Part shown: positions 12,052-23,264 of the stretch, in pieces | Numbering within the stretch: the stretch's first letter is position 1 | How the letters are laid out: each line of letters starts with the position of its first letter | Assembly (NCBI GenBank): GCA_001600615.1 | Contig: BCKK01000011.1 | Location: 124,001 to 188,000, forward strand | Direction: 5' to 3' | Source: Dioszegia crocea | Lineage: Eukaryota; Basidiomycota; Tremellomycetes; Tremellales; Bulleribasidiaceae | DNA length: 64,000 nt | The notes under the pieces: generated by a model | The model's input: the letters and a program-made list of their open reading frames with translations, nothing else | Told to the model about the DNA's origin: nothing | The model's database searches: none | Program-made: the position numbers and the translations under genes

Positions 12052-12261
12052 AGTCTTTATGAGTGAAGTGGTTGAGCTTGACAAGAGGAAATCTTGGATG
12101 GTGCAAAGAAATCTTCGAACCTTTGCTATATTACGTAAATGACCTCCACCTCTTCCTTTTGGCTGGCAAGGTGATCGTGCGACACCTTCCAGTACGCACA
12201 GTGCTGTCAGTCAAAGCCCTTCTCAGTTCTAGCTTCAGCCCAGCCCCGGATTTCGGCAGCG

Positions 12262-13076
12262 ATGGCGACGAAGGCGGGTCGAGCCTTTTTCGGTCGCCAA
12301 GCGGGAAGAGAGGCTTTGTGGGTTCACTCAAAATGCTCCTTCTCGAGCGGAACTGATCGACAAACAGCCGTATCCTTGCGTGGATCCCCGTGGGCATCTT
12401 CTTCACTCGCCATGTATATTCTCTTGCGACAGTGACTGGCGGGAGTATGCAGGTGAGCCAAATGGCCTCGCACTGTCGAGTAACTATGCTCACTCCTGAT
12501 AGCCGACTTTCAACCCTGACCTCGCCAGCTCGCCGTTCCATCACGATGTGGTATTACTCGAGCGATGGAGCGTTGCTTTGCATAGGTTCAAGCGTGGGGA
12601 TATAGTCACGTTATGGTGAGCTTATCGTCAGCTTTGATGAGTACCGCAAGGCTTCGCGAGATACTATAGCTGATCCCGAAGGTCCCCTCAAAACCCGGAC
12701 CTCTTGACCACAAAACGGATAGTCGCTCTAGAAGGGGATTTGGTGCGTCTATCTACCGACTACTAAACGCACATCATTCGCTGACCGGAAAGGTTCACCC
12801 GCTTCCACCATCAGCCAAAACACCTGTCCGTATCCCTCCCGGACACTGTTGGGTCGAGGGCGATTCGCACTATCAAACGATGGATTCTAACACTTACGGT
12901 CCTGTAAGTTGCCCGAGACCCCTGGCCGGATGGAGCTGATTCATCAGGTACCCCTTGCCCTAATCACATCTCGTGTCGCCTACATTGCCTGGCCATGGGC
13001 CCGAAGAGGCTTGGTAGCGAACGGTCTGGCGAAGGCTAAAGGACGTGTTCGTCGATTGGGAGGATCAATTCCATGA
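12262..13076 (+). CDS. IMP2: Mitochondrial inner membrane protease subunit 2
   Basis: Signal-peptidase-like serine protease (family S26) that removes sorting signals from proteins delivered to the mitochondrial intermembrane space. Exons 12262-12317, 12368-12452, 12503-12615, 12682-12742, 12793-12903 and 12948-13076 give about 184 residues, the usual size. An N-terminal membrane segment (RILAWIPVGIFF) precedes the catalytic serine in TGGSMQPT (Ser45). The catalytic lysine lies in TTKRIVALEGD (Lys96). The conserved box PPGHCWVEGDSHYQTMDSN and the following YGPVPLALI match IMP2/IMMP2L. The short first exon ending at the GTGGGT donor is inferred, but it gives a reasonable N-terminus MATKAGRAFFGRQ. 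Confidence 0.93.
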
Positions 13077-13963
13077 GCGGTATCCGGGAACCAGACCCAT
13101 CCTTGTCTCTGGGAATACCAACATGAGAGGTTCTGACGTCGACGGGGACGGCGAGCAGGCGGGGAAGGAAGCACCCAAGAATGTTAGTAGATCATGATTC
13201 CTCGCTGACCTTTCAGGCTTACGCACCGTTTCTTCTTGGCTTCTCCTGGCAGAGCAAGTATAGAACACGCACGTCATTGGGGCTACGGATGGCGACATAG
13301 CCTCCCTTTGTTCTAAGGATGTCCTGAGCATGGGAAAATCGCCCCAATGCCAGCCCAATCAACCGGTCATGTATCTTTGTCTTCTCTCTTTTACTCACCT
13401 GATTTTAGAGCTTCGCCCACTCACTGACTACCCGACCAGTTCTCGAGCTACACTACCGAAGATGAACAAACGAACAGCCGCTGATTACCTGGAACCCAGA
13501 GATCCAAAGCGACCCTCGACGCCAGCGACTCGTGCGGCCGCGGACCAGACTGCACCAGACGCCTCATCTGCCTCCTCGAATGGCAGCAAACTCAATGCAA
13601 CCCAACCATCTGATCTTCAGGTCACGATGACCGAGAATGAAGATATTCCCTTCCTGAGTCTCGCAAGCAGCGACGATGGAGGCAGATAGCGGTTTGGGTT
13701 GACGCAAGGGAGAGTACAGCGTGATTTTTTGATTCCCTGAACTAGATATGTTCCGCATGCTTTCTTGATCCCGATCGCCATGCGCGCAACGGTATGAGCT
13801 CCATGGCGTGGGCGTTGCTCGCATACTGCACGTTGCAAACATACAAAAATGTCATTTGCACGCCAGCGCTTTACGTAAACGCTCAACTCTCCAACGAGCC
13901 GATGCAAATCTTCACGCAGACTGAGAATTGGATGTCATCTTCATCACCCTACCCTAAGCTACA
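13077..13963. other. Intergenic region with one weak small ORF
   Basis: About 890 bases between IMP2 and RRP17, both on the plus strand. It contains one small plus-strand frame listed separately. Short minus-strand frames across it show no recognisable protein. No RNA gene or repeat was seen. Confidence 0.4.
13462..13689 (+). CDS. Possible small hypothetical protein
   Basis: A 75-residue frame starting MNKRTAADYLEPRDPKR, rich in Ala, Ser, Thr and Asp and ending in SSDDGGR. It has no recognised domain, membrane segment or signal peptide. It lies alone between IMP2 and RRP17. The start is an ATG in reasonable context, but composition alone does not prove coding; it could be a chance frame or an upstream element of RRP17. 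Confidence 0.22.
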   Translation: MNKRTAADYLEPRDPKRPSTPATRAAADQTAPDASSASSNGSKLNATQPSDLQVTMTENEDIPFLSLASSDDGGR

Positions 13964-14836
13964 ATGAACCGCCAGCCCAAGTCCAACATCGCCCTCTTGA
14001 CGGAGGGCGCGGCATACATCAAACGAGCCAAAGCAGCCCGGCAAGAACAGGTGGACGAGATCAAATTTGACGATGATGCGCGGAAAGAGTGGTTGACGGG
14101 ATTTTCGAAGCGGAAGAAGGCAAAGGTGGATGAGAGGCGATCTAGGGCCAAGGAGAGAGATAGGCAGGCACATGTGGACGAGAGGCGGAAGGTGAGCTGT
14201 CTCCTGGGCATTCGTACCTGGACAAAGCTGACATTGTAGATGAGGCAAGAGCTTAGAGAACGGGCGGCACAGAATGTCCGGGATGTCCGAGCGGCCATGG
14301 GCCTGGAAGAGCAAGTTGCGGCTGAGGACGGAGATGACGACGAGGAGGAGAACTCCGAGGCTGGACCTTCCAAGCCCCGACAGGAAGAAGCGGAATTCTC
14401 GGACGAAGACCAACTCGCCACTGTGACCATCACTGAAGATTTCGACCCTTCCTCTCTCCCCATCTACAACGCTCTTCGATCATCTACATCACCCGACCCC
14501 GAAAATCCTTCTTCCGCTCGACCGAAACCCCAGCGGGCACCTGTACCCATCATGCCTGCCAGTTCTGGCCGAGCTCAGGCGAAGGCGAAGAAGGAGAAAG
14601 AGAAGGTCAAGGAGAAGAAGTCGCGTGAGAAGGAGCGGAGTAGAAATATGGAGACTAAGGCCGAGAGGAAGAAGGGCAAGTCAATGGAGGCTAAGAAGAG
14701 GGGGCATAAAGCCGTGTTGGCGATTGAGAGGGATGGGAAAACGAGAGGGAAGGGCGGACCTAAACGGGGAGGAAAGGCGGGCAGGGGCGGAGCGTCTGCA
14801 AGGGGCGGCTCGTCGAAGCGGGGAGGCAAGCGGTAG
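13964..14836 (+). CDS. RRP17: Ribosomal RNA-processing protein 17 (NOL12 family)
   Basis: Nucleolar 5'-3' exonuclease-type factor of pre-60S maturation. Exons 13964-14191 and 14240-14836 give about 274 residues. The family signature is IKFDDDARKEWLTGFSKRKK followed by a long charged coiled coil (DERRSRAKERDRQAH, MRQELRERAAQNV). A highly acidic stretch (GDDDEEENSEAG) and a basic low-complexity tail rich in Lys, Arg and Gly (KRGGKAGRGGASARGG) follow, as expected for a nucleolar protein. The intron 14192-14239 has a GTGAGC donor and CTGAC branch. Confidence 0.85.
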
Positions 14837-15617
14837 TCGACCGTATCCCGTGGAACTTTTCACAGGCATGTAACATACGATAGTGGGTCTTCAAAAGAAG
14901 TTCGTCTAGATCTGTGACGCTAAAAATAACGGAAATACAACTAATCAGGCGCTCTACTGGTTAATCGCAGTATGGTGCTCCTCGGGAATGTTCGCTTTCG
15001 TGTGCTTAGTGGACTGTATATCTGGTGAACTGACATCCTGATAGTAACAAGGTTAGACTATCTGAACTATTAGAGCTAAAGCTGTACATTTGATCCAGCT
15101 CCCCTGGCCTCATAACCCAATCTCCGGCATCTGCTTGGCGAGATACAAGAAACATCCTTGAATTTTCTCAAGCTCATTCAAGCAACTTTCACTCTATACT
15201 TATGACATTGTAAGTGGCCGGTAGCATCAACACCAGTGATAAACAATCGTGCCTGAGGCAACTAGTGCCACTTCCAGCAATCAGCGTAATGCCGAAAGTC
15301 GCAGAAGCGGATGTGGCCAGATCCTGACCATTGCGGTCTCAGCCGGTTCGCCGCTTCCCCTTCCAAACAATCGTTGTAAGTCATCCGGTAAGTCAAGTCT
15401 TTATATACCCTTCCGGCGGCGTCTTCGGCCGTACCGCGGAGGAATGCGAGCCACCCCCGATGGACACCTGAAAAGCTGAACTCCAACTTTAGGGTCAAAG
15501 GGTCCATAGGCCTTCGACCAGGTGAAGGGCTCGGCAGGGATAAAATAACCTGGCAGAGTGCCATGACTGATCCTTTTGCCGCCATGATGCACCGTCCTTC
15601 CCTAAAATTAAGACATG
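14837..15617. other. Intergenic region, no supported gene
   Basis: About 780 bases between the 3' ends of RRP17 and the permease gene, which converge. Overlapping minus-strand frames around 15262-15592 have no recognisable motif and no clear splice structure. I see no RNA gene or repeat. Confidence 0.4.
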
Positions 15618-17915
15618 TTATCTTTCGGACATTTCTAATCTGTCACTCCGTAACATCCCAGATCTTTCCTCGGTCTGGTCGAACACTCTCCCTCCCACTA
15701 CCGCCGCTGGCGGTCGATATCCTGATATGCGCCAGCGCGAAGGTAAGATCTGCTCGACATCTTCCCGGAATTTCTCCCAAGCCACTAGGAAAGTCAGCCA
15801 TGTCAACGAAAAGAGAGTGAGGACTCACCCTGCATGGTTTCTCTCAATCCTCCATCATCTACAGCATTCGGCCCACGCGCCTGCACAGCTCTAGATCGAG
15901 CAGTAAGATAGTACATTGGAATGCCTGAGGCAATGAACACTGCGACTGTCAGCTGAGGATTAGGCTCCGGGATGAGCGAAGCAACTAACTGAAAGCGGCC
16001 AGCGCTTCCCACGGTGCAGCAAAGACCGGCATGAGTAAGAGAAATGCTGCGACCTGTCGAGTGAGCTTGGAACGATCACAAACAATAGCCATATACGCAC
16101 GATGCAAAAGATGATGGGCGTTATTATCCACGTTTTGTATGGTCGATTAAGATGTGGTTCCTTCACTCGTAGCACCAGCAAACCCAGAACAGTCAACAGG
16201 TAGAATGTCCAACTGGTGACTGAGAAGAAGTTCAGTAATGCTGCAGGTGGTCAGCTTATAACCAATGCGCATCTGTGGTGGCTAGCTTACAGCGAAAGCC
16301 CCCGCCAAAGATGACGAAGAATACGGTGGATCCAGCCTGTAAGGCCATAGCATTGTCAGGCGTGCGTCTTCGATGGTTGAGACGTGAGAACATCTCCGGT
16401 AGTTGATGATCTCGGGCAGACGCATATATCAGGCGAGCAGCTGTACTCATCAGCCTTGCAACAGCTGTACCAAAAGTCTAACTCACTGGTGTAGAATCCA
16501 TTGCTGAGAGCTCCAAAGCAACTTATCGCCACCAAGGTGCTGAACACCACAGCGCCAAATTTGCCAATAGTCACTCTCCCGAAATCCAGTGCTACTGTAT
16601 TCGACGAGGCCACAGTAGCCGGGTCGAGGACAACGAAGTACGAAAGATTCGCCGCTAGGAAGAGGATAAGGACAAGGAGCATCGAAGAGTGAATGGTCCT
16701 GGGTAGATCTCGGTCAGGATTGTGCATTTCGCCAGCAACAAACTGATTATGAGCTAAAGTTTGAGCTGTGACTCACATTGCACTGATCCCATCCGTCAAA
16801 TGCCCATAATCCTGAGTAGAGCGCCAGAGCGTAGCTTCCGGGATTGGTGGATGTGCCCTCGAACAGGGTTGATGCGGTCAAAGATGGCCCAGGGCCATCG
16901 CGGACTAGTGACAACAGGCCCAGTACGAAGACGAAAATGAGAGATCCGATCTTGACGGTGGTGATCATGACAGAGAAGCGGGTGCCCATGGTGGGGGATA
17001 TGAGATTGAGGACGGACGCGATAACGATGGCAATGACCGCTGTGAGCTGCTAGATCAGCCAAAGCCGCGGAAATATGGTTGACTCACCTTGAATGACCAT
17101 TCTGGTATTATTGCATCCGGGTCGCTCGAGATAGCGTGGTAGACCATTCGATTGACGTATTCGCTACATCCGTTAGCTCCAAAACTTAGAGCAAAACTGC
17201 GATGACCTACCCAAATATCAAAGCTATAATAGCAGAACTGCCTGGTTTGAGAGCGCTGACGGCTGAGCAGGTGTACAAGTAGGATAGCATCGGACCAAAC
17301 TAAACGTCAGGGATAGCCTATCAGCTCAGACTAGACTCACTGAATACGCAAGGTACGCTTGGGCTCCACCTGATATAGGAATTGCACAGCCCAGCTCAGC
17401 AAAAGAGCTTAACGTCAGCGCATACTTCGCAGCATATGGAACTTCAATAAAGCTCACCTCGCACCTGTCCAAGCCAATACTCCACTCAGAACCCAAACGA
17501 AAAGACTCGCTCCAGTGCTCCCCACCTCGGCAACCACCACGCCTGGAGACGAGAAGATCCCTGAGCCAACCTGCATTCCCACGACAAGCGCCATGCCGTG
17601 TAACATCCCAACGTGCTTCTCCTCCCCATGAGCAGCTGCTTGTGCTCTCTCGCCCTCGCCGCTTAAAGTCAGGGGAAGTAGTCCATCCCTGAAGTCAAAT
17701 CCGCCCATACTCGTTATCGTACTCGAACGATGAGCGCGAGATAAGTTCGGCCGACCGAGCGTGTCATGGTCGTCGACAAACGATTCTGACAGCTCCAGAG
17801 CGCGGAGATCATGCTCCGGAGATCGACTTGAGCGGGTTGGAGTAACCGAGCGCGAAGATTGGGTCGCGATAGATGCGCTTCGGGTGCCGGGAACTTTCCG
17901 AAGTGGGGTCGACAT
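15618..17915 (-). CDS. Amino-acid permease, LAT/MUP1-type (APC superfamily)
   Basis: Plasma-membrane amino-acid transporter of the L-type/high-affinity methionine permease group. Minus-strand exons: 17915-17458, 17407-17341, 17299-17211, 17163-17088, 17049-16777, 16742-16487, 16440-16291, 16240-16101, 16053-15990, 15945-15829 and 15784-15618; phases close to about 618 residues. The APC signature VGMQVGSGIFSSPGVV is followed by SGVLAWTGASSFAELG, YSGLWAFDGWDQCN and about twelve hydrophobic segments. The N-terminal 120 residues are Ser/Arg/Thr-rich and cytosolic in style. Exon 5 begins after a TAGCAG tandem acceptor, so one Gln is optional. The last exon, giving a 55-residue tail, is the least certain; without it the protein ends about ten codons after 15829. 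The 5' end diverges from a Zn2Cys6 factor. Confidence 0.88.
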
Positions 17916-18186
17916 TGGGCTCACGAGTCTTTTTCCCCGCTTCCTAGTAGCGGTATAGCACCGCTGTAGGCTCCCCAAGAGTAATTAGGACTGTCAGCCC
18001 TGCGAAAGAGAGATGAGTGCTGTACCAGGCGATATATCGCCCATTTTGCGCACCTGAAACGCCTTGAGAGCATGCCGGCATTTCACATTCCATCTGATGC
18101 TGCTGATGCGCCTCTGAATTGGCCTCTGATTCAGTTGGAATTAAAACACATATGTCCTACACCTAAGGCCGAGCGTCCGAACCGCC
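17916..18186. promoter_or_regulatory. Shared divergent promoter of permease and Zn2Cys6 factor
   Basis: About 270 bases between the permease ATG (17915, minus) and the factor ATG (18187, plus). No canonical TATA box or spaced CGG/CCG pair of the kind seen upstream of the MFS gene was found here; isolated CCG triplets occur. Confidence 0.45.
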
Positions 18187-20691
18187 ATGTCAGCTGGAGC
18201 AGGTCCGTCAAGATCTCGCCGGAATGCGACAGCCGGTAGTGCGACTGCGGAGTCAGCCTTGCGATCGTAAGCTGTCGCTGTGCGCCATCAGCGACCTGGG
18301 TGCGTACTGATGCTACAGCTGTGCGAACTGTACAAGGGTGAAGGTTGGGTTTCTTTTTCTTACTGCAGTCGTATTCACTGATCTGATTAGATACGGTGCA
18401 TCAAAGGCGAAGACGGGACTTCCGGGTGCCAAAGATGCGGTATGTTTAGAATCAGCCCGTTGATGTTGGGAGAATATCAGACTGAAATGGACAGACAAGT
18501 TAGACGTGTGCTGTGACTATCCTGTATCGAAACCGCAGCGAGGAGCTCGAATTTCGAGGCAGTCGTGAGCACAGCTCGTCCTCGAGGGGTGTAGAGCTTA
18601 ATGGAATGCTAGGAGGGAGGCATCATCCGAGAGCGATCTCACACCTTTATCTTCAACCCCTAAGCTCGAAGTTGAAGATCTTGCGCCTGCCGCCGTGGAT
18701 CTGCTCGCAGACCGTGACAATGTTCCATTGGCAGCAGGCATGGGTCTGGCCGATGCAGCTTCGGAAGACCCAGGTTGGTTCATCAATCCCTCAGCTTCAT
18801 CGTGCAAGCGCTGATCCTTCGCAGTCCAGTTGCAATACGTCACGCTACAGGAGGCAGAGGAGCTCGTCCGGTAGTACGTCGTAGCAGACCATGCGCCTGG
18901 ACTATCAAGCTGACTCTTACCTCTAGCTTTCACGAGCATCTAAACCCCGTGATCGCTCTGCTTGATGTTCACCGTGAGTTGCGGCCAATATTTCGCTGAT
19001 GGCAGTTCACACTGCAACGTATATGCGCGAGAATTCGTCCTTACTCTTCTCTGCAGTCCTGACGGCTTCTAGCAAGTTTTCGAAGCCTCTCATATATCGT
19101 GGGCTCGCCGACCACACGCAACTGCTCGTACAGCAAGCGATTGGCGAGACAAGGTGCGAGATTGGTGTGATTCAGGGGATCCCCATCATGGTGTATTGGC
19201 GGGAGGCAAAGGACCCATCAGAGTTTCTGCGGATCGGCGTAGTCGCTAGGATGGCACAGCAACTAGGCTGGCAAAAGGAGTATCAAGGGGCGTTGCCTAG
19301 AGACAACATCGCTGCAAGGGAAATACTGGTGCGTACCTCGTCTTGGTCCGCCTGCGCGATGACACTGACCCGAAGGATCAAGAGCGGACTTGGTATCGTA
19401 GGTTGGGCGGGTCTAATTAGTATTGGCCTACGCTGACCGTCAGGTATCTTATGTGAGTGCAGTGCCGCCTGTGAATACTCAAGCTCATAATACCAGTGTT
19501 TCACAAGGAGTGAGTGCTGAAGTGGGCTTAACTTACTTCAGATCGGCAGACGTACACATCCCTCCTCTGGTTCTAGGAGATCAATCGACCGGCGTGAGTG
19601 AACACTTTTCGTACTTCGATCAAGATCTAGCGTCAAAATGGCGTATGGACCAGAGGCTGACTAATCAGTGTATAAAATGGGCGCGGCAGAATGCTAGGTT
19701 CAAGGTACAAGCCGATGCCCACTTGGCGCACCTTCACTCGTGAGTAGTCCAGAGTCCGACTGTGGAACCTGTATCGACGATCTCAGTCTACCTCTGGTTG
19801 CCGAGGAATGGATTACGGCTGCAAGAGCGGAAAAGACCCTCGCATTGTCGACACAGCGCGAGATTTTTGACGACCTACATCAGCGTTTCGAGGATCATGC
19901 GAAAGTGTGGTTCTCATCTACCGCTGGTGAGTCGATACATAACAGTACTGCAGGCGCAGGTATAAGCGCTGAGATCCCATAGGTCATCCGACGCCGTTGA
20001 AGCTGAACCCGAAGCAGAACAACTTACTGCACTGGTTGGAGACTCTGGACATGCTTAGCAATCAAGTGTCTGCAGTATGGGTGACTGAGGCCGGCGACCT
20101 TGATCCCGCTGTCAAGCAGGGACTCACTCTATCAACACTGTTTGTCGAACGATTGGAGAAGGTGGGCGCAGATGGCACATTATTGCATCTCGCCATCAAC
20201 GGTGCGAGACTCGTCGCCGATGCCTCGTACAACCTTTTCGTCGTGAGTCGTACATTTGCGCATCGGGCTGACTGGACAGCTTCATCAATACATGACCAGT
20301 AGACAGCGAAAGAAAGCGTGCGCGTTGCTCAAACGAACGCGAACCTGTTGCTCAATCCCGGCAGCTCTCGACGGCGGCGGGCAATTCACCCTTCTCAACG
20401 GCTATCTCGATCGCCTACTATACATCACACGGTTCCGGCCCAAAGAAGGCGACAACGGTGTTCCCGAACCCATGCCTCAAGGCGCGGATCACATCTCTCT
20501 GGCAGAAATGGTAAGCTATCGGGCGTGTCATTGGGGCATTTGACCTATACTCACTTCTATAGACTGAATTTCTTCGGGACGTCTATGTCTTGGAGTACGA
20601 TTACATATTCGAAGACGACTACATGTACGTTGGGCAGACAGTGGGCATGTTGGCCGTTGCTGATTACAGGAAACCGATCTTCGCCATTTGA
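18187..20691 (+). CDS. Zn2Cys6 fungal transcription factor (paralogue 1)
   Basis: Fungal-specific transcription regulator. I assemble 18 exons: 18187-18266, 18319-18343, 18391-18439, 18495-18564, 18613-18773, 18825-18870, 18927-18973, 19006-19328, 19376-19397, 19444-19452, 19497-19509, 19542-19593, 19669-19739, 19787-19926, 19983-20242, 20280-20510, 20563-20624 and 20670-20691; phases close to about 560 residues. The binuclear cluster is split over exons 1-4: CANCTRVKIRC, nine residues, CQRC, then DKLDVCC. The middle region has HLNPVIALLDVH, LLFSAVLTASSKF and DQERTWY, as in fungal transcription-factor regulatory domains. Exons of 22 and 9 bases recur at the same place in the paralogue at 23265-25942. 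The 13-base exon at 19497 is the weakest element. It diverges from the permease and precedes an MFS transporter. Confidence 0.8.
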
Positions 20692-20892
20692 AATCGTTCC
20701 ACATTCCAGATTCCTACATGACCCGACGTTTGAGTGACTCGACATTTAGGTATGGGCTGCGATTGATGCATCAACATCTCGTCATACATTGCTGCATGGC
20801 TTCAGGCTTGAGTCCACCAACGTCCAACACCACCTCCACATGCCCTCCACATCATTACGTCAACCTCCACCCAAAATTACGTTACCCCACAT

Positions 20893-20922
20893 CGGCGCCT
20901 CCGATGCTACATCGGTGGTCCG
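20893..20922. promoter_or_regulatory. Two inverted CGG/CCG sites (candidate Zn2Cys6 operators)
   Basis: CGG at 20893-20895 pairs with CCG at 20901-20903 (spacing 5), and CGG at 20913-20915 pairs with CCG at 20920-20922 (spacing 4). Both are flanked by T on the left and A on the right. Inverted CGG half-sites are the standard target of Zn2Cys6 dimers. They sit about 140-165 bases upstream of the MFS transporter ATG, between the two factor genes. Confidence 0.5.
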
Positions 20923-20970
20923 ATAGAGCCTTCCTTGCTGTCCCTACATCTGCCGCTAGACCTCCATCGA

Positions 20971-20987
20971 CCAATGTGACGTATAAA
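20971..20987 (+). promoter_or_regulatory. CCAAT and TATA-like elements of the MFS gene
   Basis: CCAAT at 20971-20975 and TATAAA at 20982-20987, about 72 bases before the transporter ATG at 21059. A position just upstream of the 5' UTR fits a core promoter. Confidence 0.45.
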
Positions 20988-21058
20988 GAGGATGAGGGGC
21001 TCAGCCTGGCCCCACCTTCACTTCAGACACCAAAAAAAAGTCTACATCTCACGTCACG

Positions 21059-23038
21059 ATGGACAGCAAATCACCTGCAATCTCAGAGGAGAACTCGCTT
21101 AGGTCCGGATCTCTCACGGAGAACCTATCGGCAAAGCGAGACCCAGAGACCATATCTATACCGGCCATCTCACAGAAACGAAGATGGTCAATCCTTGCAG
21201 TGCTCATCCTCTCGTACTTCATTGATGGTGAGTTGGCAAGTTTCCTCTCTTGGAAAGGCTTTGCTGACTAGTCAGTCGCGTGCTCTTCCGCATTCTTTGT
21301 CTTCGCCGGTGAGATCTCGAGAGATCTGGGAATTGTGTTTCAGCAGCAGAGCTGGATTGTTGTGAGTCTTCCTTACGGGAGGGGGAGCTGGAAACAGCCG
21401 TATCCAATGAGGTCCTGCCGCAAAGGATCAGTCCCAGGCGCCCGCGTTCGCAACCACCACTGGCCTCAAATGCATGACGAAACCAGCTGACATCTGCAGA
21501 CCGCGTACTCCGCACCGTTTGCAGCCCTGTTGCTTTTCTGGGGAAGGGTCTCGGACCTCTACTCCGCTCGTGACGTCTTCATATACGGCTTTGTCGGCTT
21601 CGCAAGCATCAGCCTCGTCCTCTCTTTTCTCACCGAACAATACTCATTTCTTGTCCTGCGAGCGTTCGCGGGTGTCGCCGGCTCAGCATTAGTACCTTCC
21701 GCCTATCGCTTGATCGCCTCGAACTTCCCTAAAGAGGAGCGTGGGCGGGCGTATACGCTGTACGGGATGACGGGAAGTATCGCGAATATAATGGGCGTGA
21801 TTATTGCTGGTGTCATTGGGGCTATCGAAGGATCAGGGCAGCTCAGGAATTGGAGATGGTTCTTTAGGATTGTGGCTGCTTTATCGTGAGTGGTATCTGA
21901 CAGGGAACGATGGGGGTCTGTGCTGATGGATCAAGATTTCCCGGCGCCCTATTAGGCTTCTACCTGATCCCTAAAGAGCCAACGAGAAAGGAAATCGGAG
22001 GCGAGCCAAGGTGGAAACGGCTCGACCCCATCGGCACTTTACTGTGAGTGGCTGTTCGAAGCTACCAAGAATGCAGTCAAAGCTTACAACTCAGGATGCT
22101 CAGCTCGATCCTCCTGATCATCGTCGGTTTGACGATGGGCGCGTCATATGGCTGGGGCACGGCCTCCTTCTTGGCACCAATCATCATCGGTCTCCTCCTC
22201 TTCCCCACTTTCTTCTACTGGGAAAGTCGGCTGTCAGAGGAGGTCGCTCTACTCCCCAATAGCATTTGGAGAATACCGAACATGATCACCCTCATCGCCT
22301 TTGCTCTGGTCATTCTTGGCTGGTGGGCAGTCAACTTCCTTCCCTACATTGTGAATCTACTTGGTTTCATAGAGGTCTCCAAGCTGATCGGACAGGAGCT
22401 GTTCACCCAAGTACATGGCGATTCCATCCTCATTGCAGCGGTCCGAACTGTACCAGAGGGCGTTGCGGCCATCTCCATTTCAATCATACTGCTGTGAGTC
22501 ACCTTCCGCGGTGAGACACACTTAGCTGATCTAGCAGCATCTGGCCACAGATCACTGCAAAGCCAAGATGGCCTATCGTCATCTCCATGGTCTTCGCCGG
22601 TATCGCGCTCGTCCTCTGGACTCAAGCCACCAGCATAGTAGGGACCGGATACTGGCAGTGGGTCTTCCCAGGGATGGTGATAGGCTCGGCAGGAATGCAG
22701 GTGGTCCTACTGTCTACAATGTGAGTCAAGCTGTGGGGCTGGCATCCGACATTAGCTGATCGTTCAGTGTGGCAGTCATGATTGCAGCGCCACCCGAACG
22801 AGCCGGGGTCGTTGGAGCAACATTGCAGACCTCAATGCACACCTCGACCGTCATCGCCTTGTCGATACAAGCCGGTCTACTCACTACCCAGCCAGGTGGG
22901 CTGTCCAATTACGCCAACATCCGGGCTTCGTGGTACTTCGAGCTGGGCTGGGTGGTCGTGTGGCTCATAGGCTTCTTGGTGTTCTACCGTCCGGCGAGAA
23001 ATGCCGCAAAGAAGGGTAGCATAGAGGCTGCGGTCTAG
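21059..23038 (+). CDS. MFS transporter, drug:H+ antiporter (DHA2-like)
   Basis: Multi-pass efflux-type transporter in the plasma or vacuolar membrane. Exons 21059-21227, 21276-21361, 21500-21885, 21936-22043, 22095-22493, 22538-22720 and 22768-23038 close to about 533 residues. The MFS motif-A-like loop reads WGRVSDLYSARDVF. SYRL-like helix starts, SNFPKEERGRAYTLYGMTG and later APPERAGVVGATLQT fit the 14-helix DHA2 group that includes fungal aminotriazole/multidrug exporters. The N-terminal 40 residues are polar and cytosolic. The substrate cannot be read from sequence. The gene lies in the same direction as, and between, two paralogous Zn2Cys6 factors, with CGG/CCG operators in its promoter; this suggests local control. 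Confidence 0.88.
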
Positions 23039-23264
23039 GTTTTGAGTCTGTTGTACTTGGATCCCTCTGTATGCATCTTCTTGTAGCATAGTCCTTCGGT
23101 CGTGAGCAAATCTCTGCCTGCTTGTAGCCGTCAGGGTCCAACGATGTCTGCCGTCATTCCCCCGATATTGATCCGCTGCTTGTAGCGGCCTTAACAGCCC
23201 TCCACAAGTGCTCCGAGTCAATTGAACCTCCATGAGCTGCACATGTAGCTGTGAACCAACCGAT
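23039..23264. promoter_or_regulatory. Intergenic region with everted CCG/CGG palindrome
   Basis: About 226 bases between the MFS stop and the ATG of the second factor. It contains CCGCT at 23173-23177 and its inverse AGCGG at 23184-23188. This is an everted CCG-N10-CGG arrangement that could be a factor-binding site but is a short match. Confidence 0.35.

Noticed and set aside
11842..12084. Frame start at 12084 for the NOL11-like gene
   Set aside because: The codon there is TTG; the first real ATG is at 12051.
13065..13358. Minus-strand frame of 97 residues next to IMP2
   Set aside because: No motif, overlaps the IMP2 3' end and lacks a plausible gene context.
15262..15592. Possible minus-strand gene downstream of the permease
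   Set aside because: Overlapping frames without a motif, clear start or splice signals; could not be distinguished from chance.
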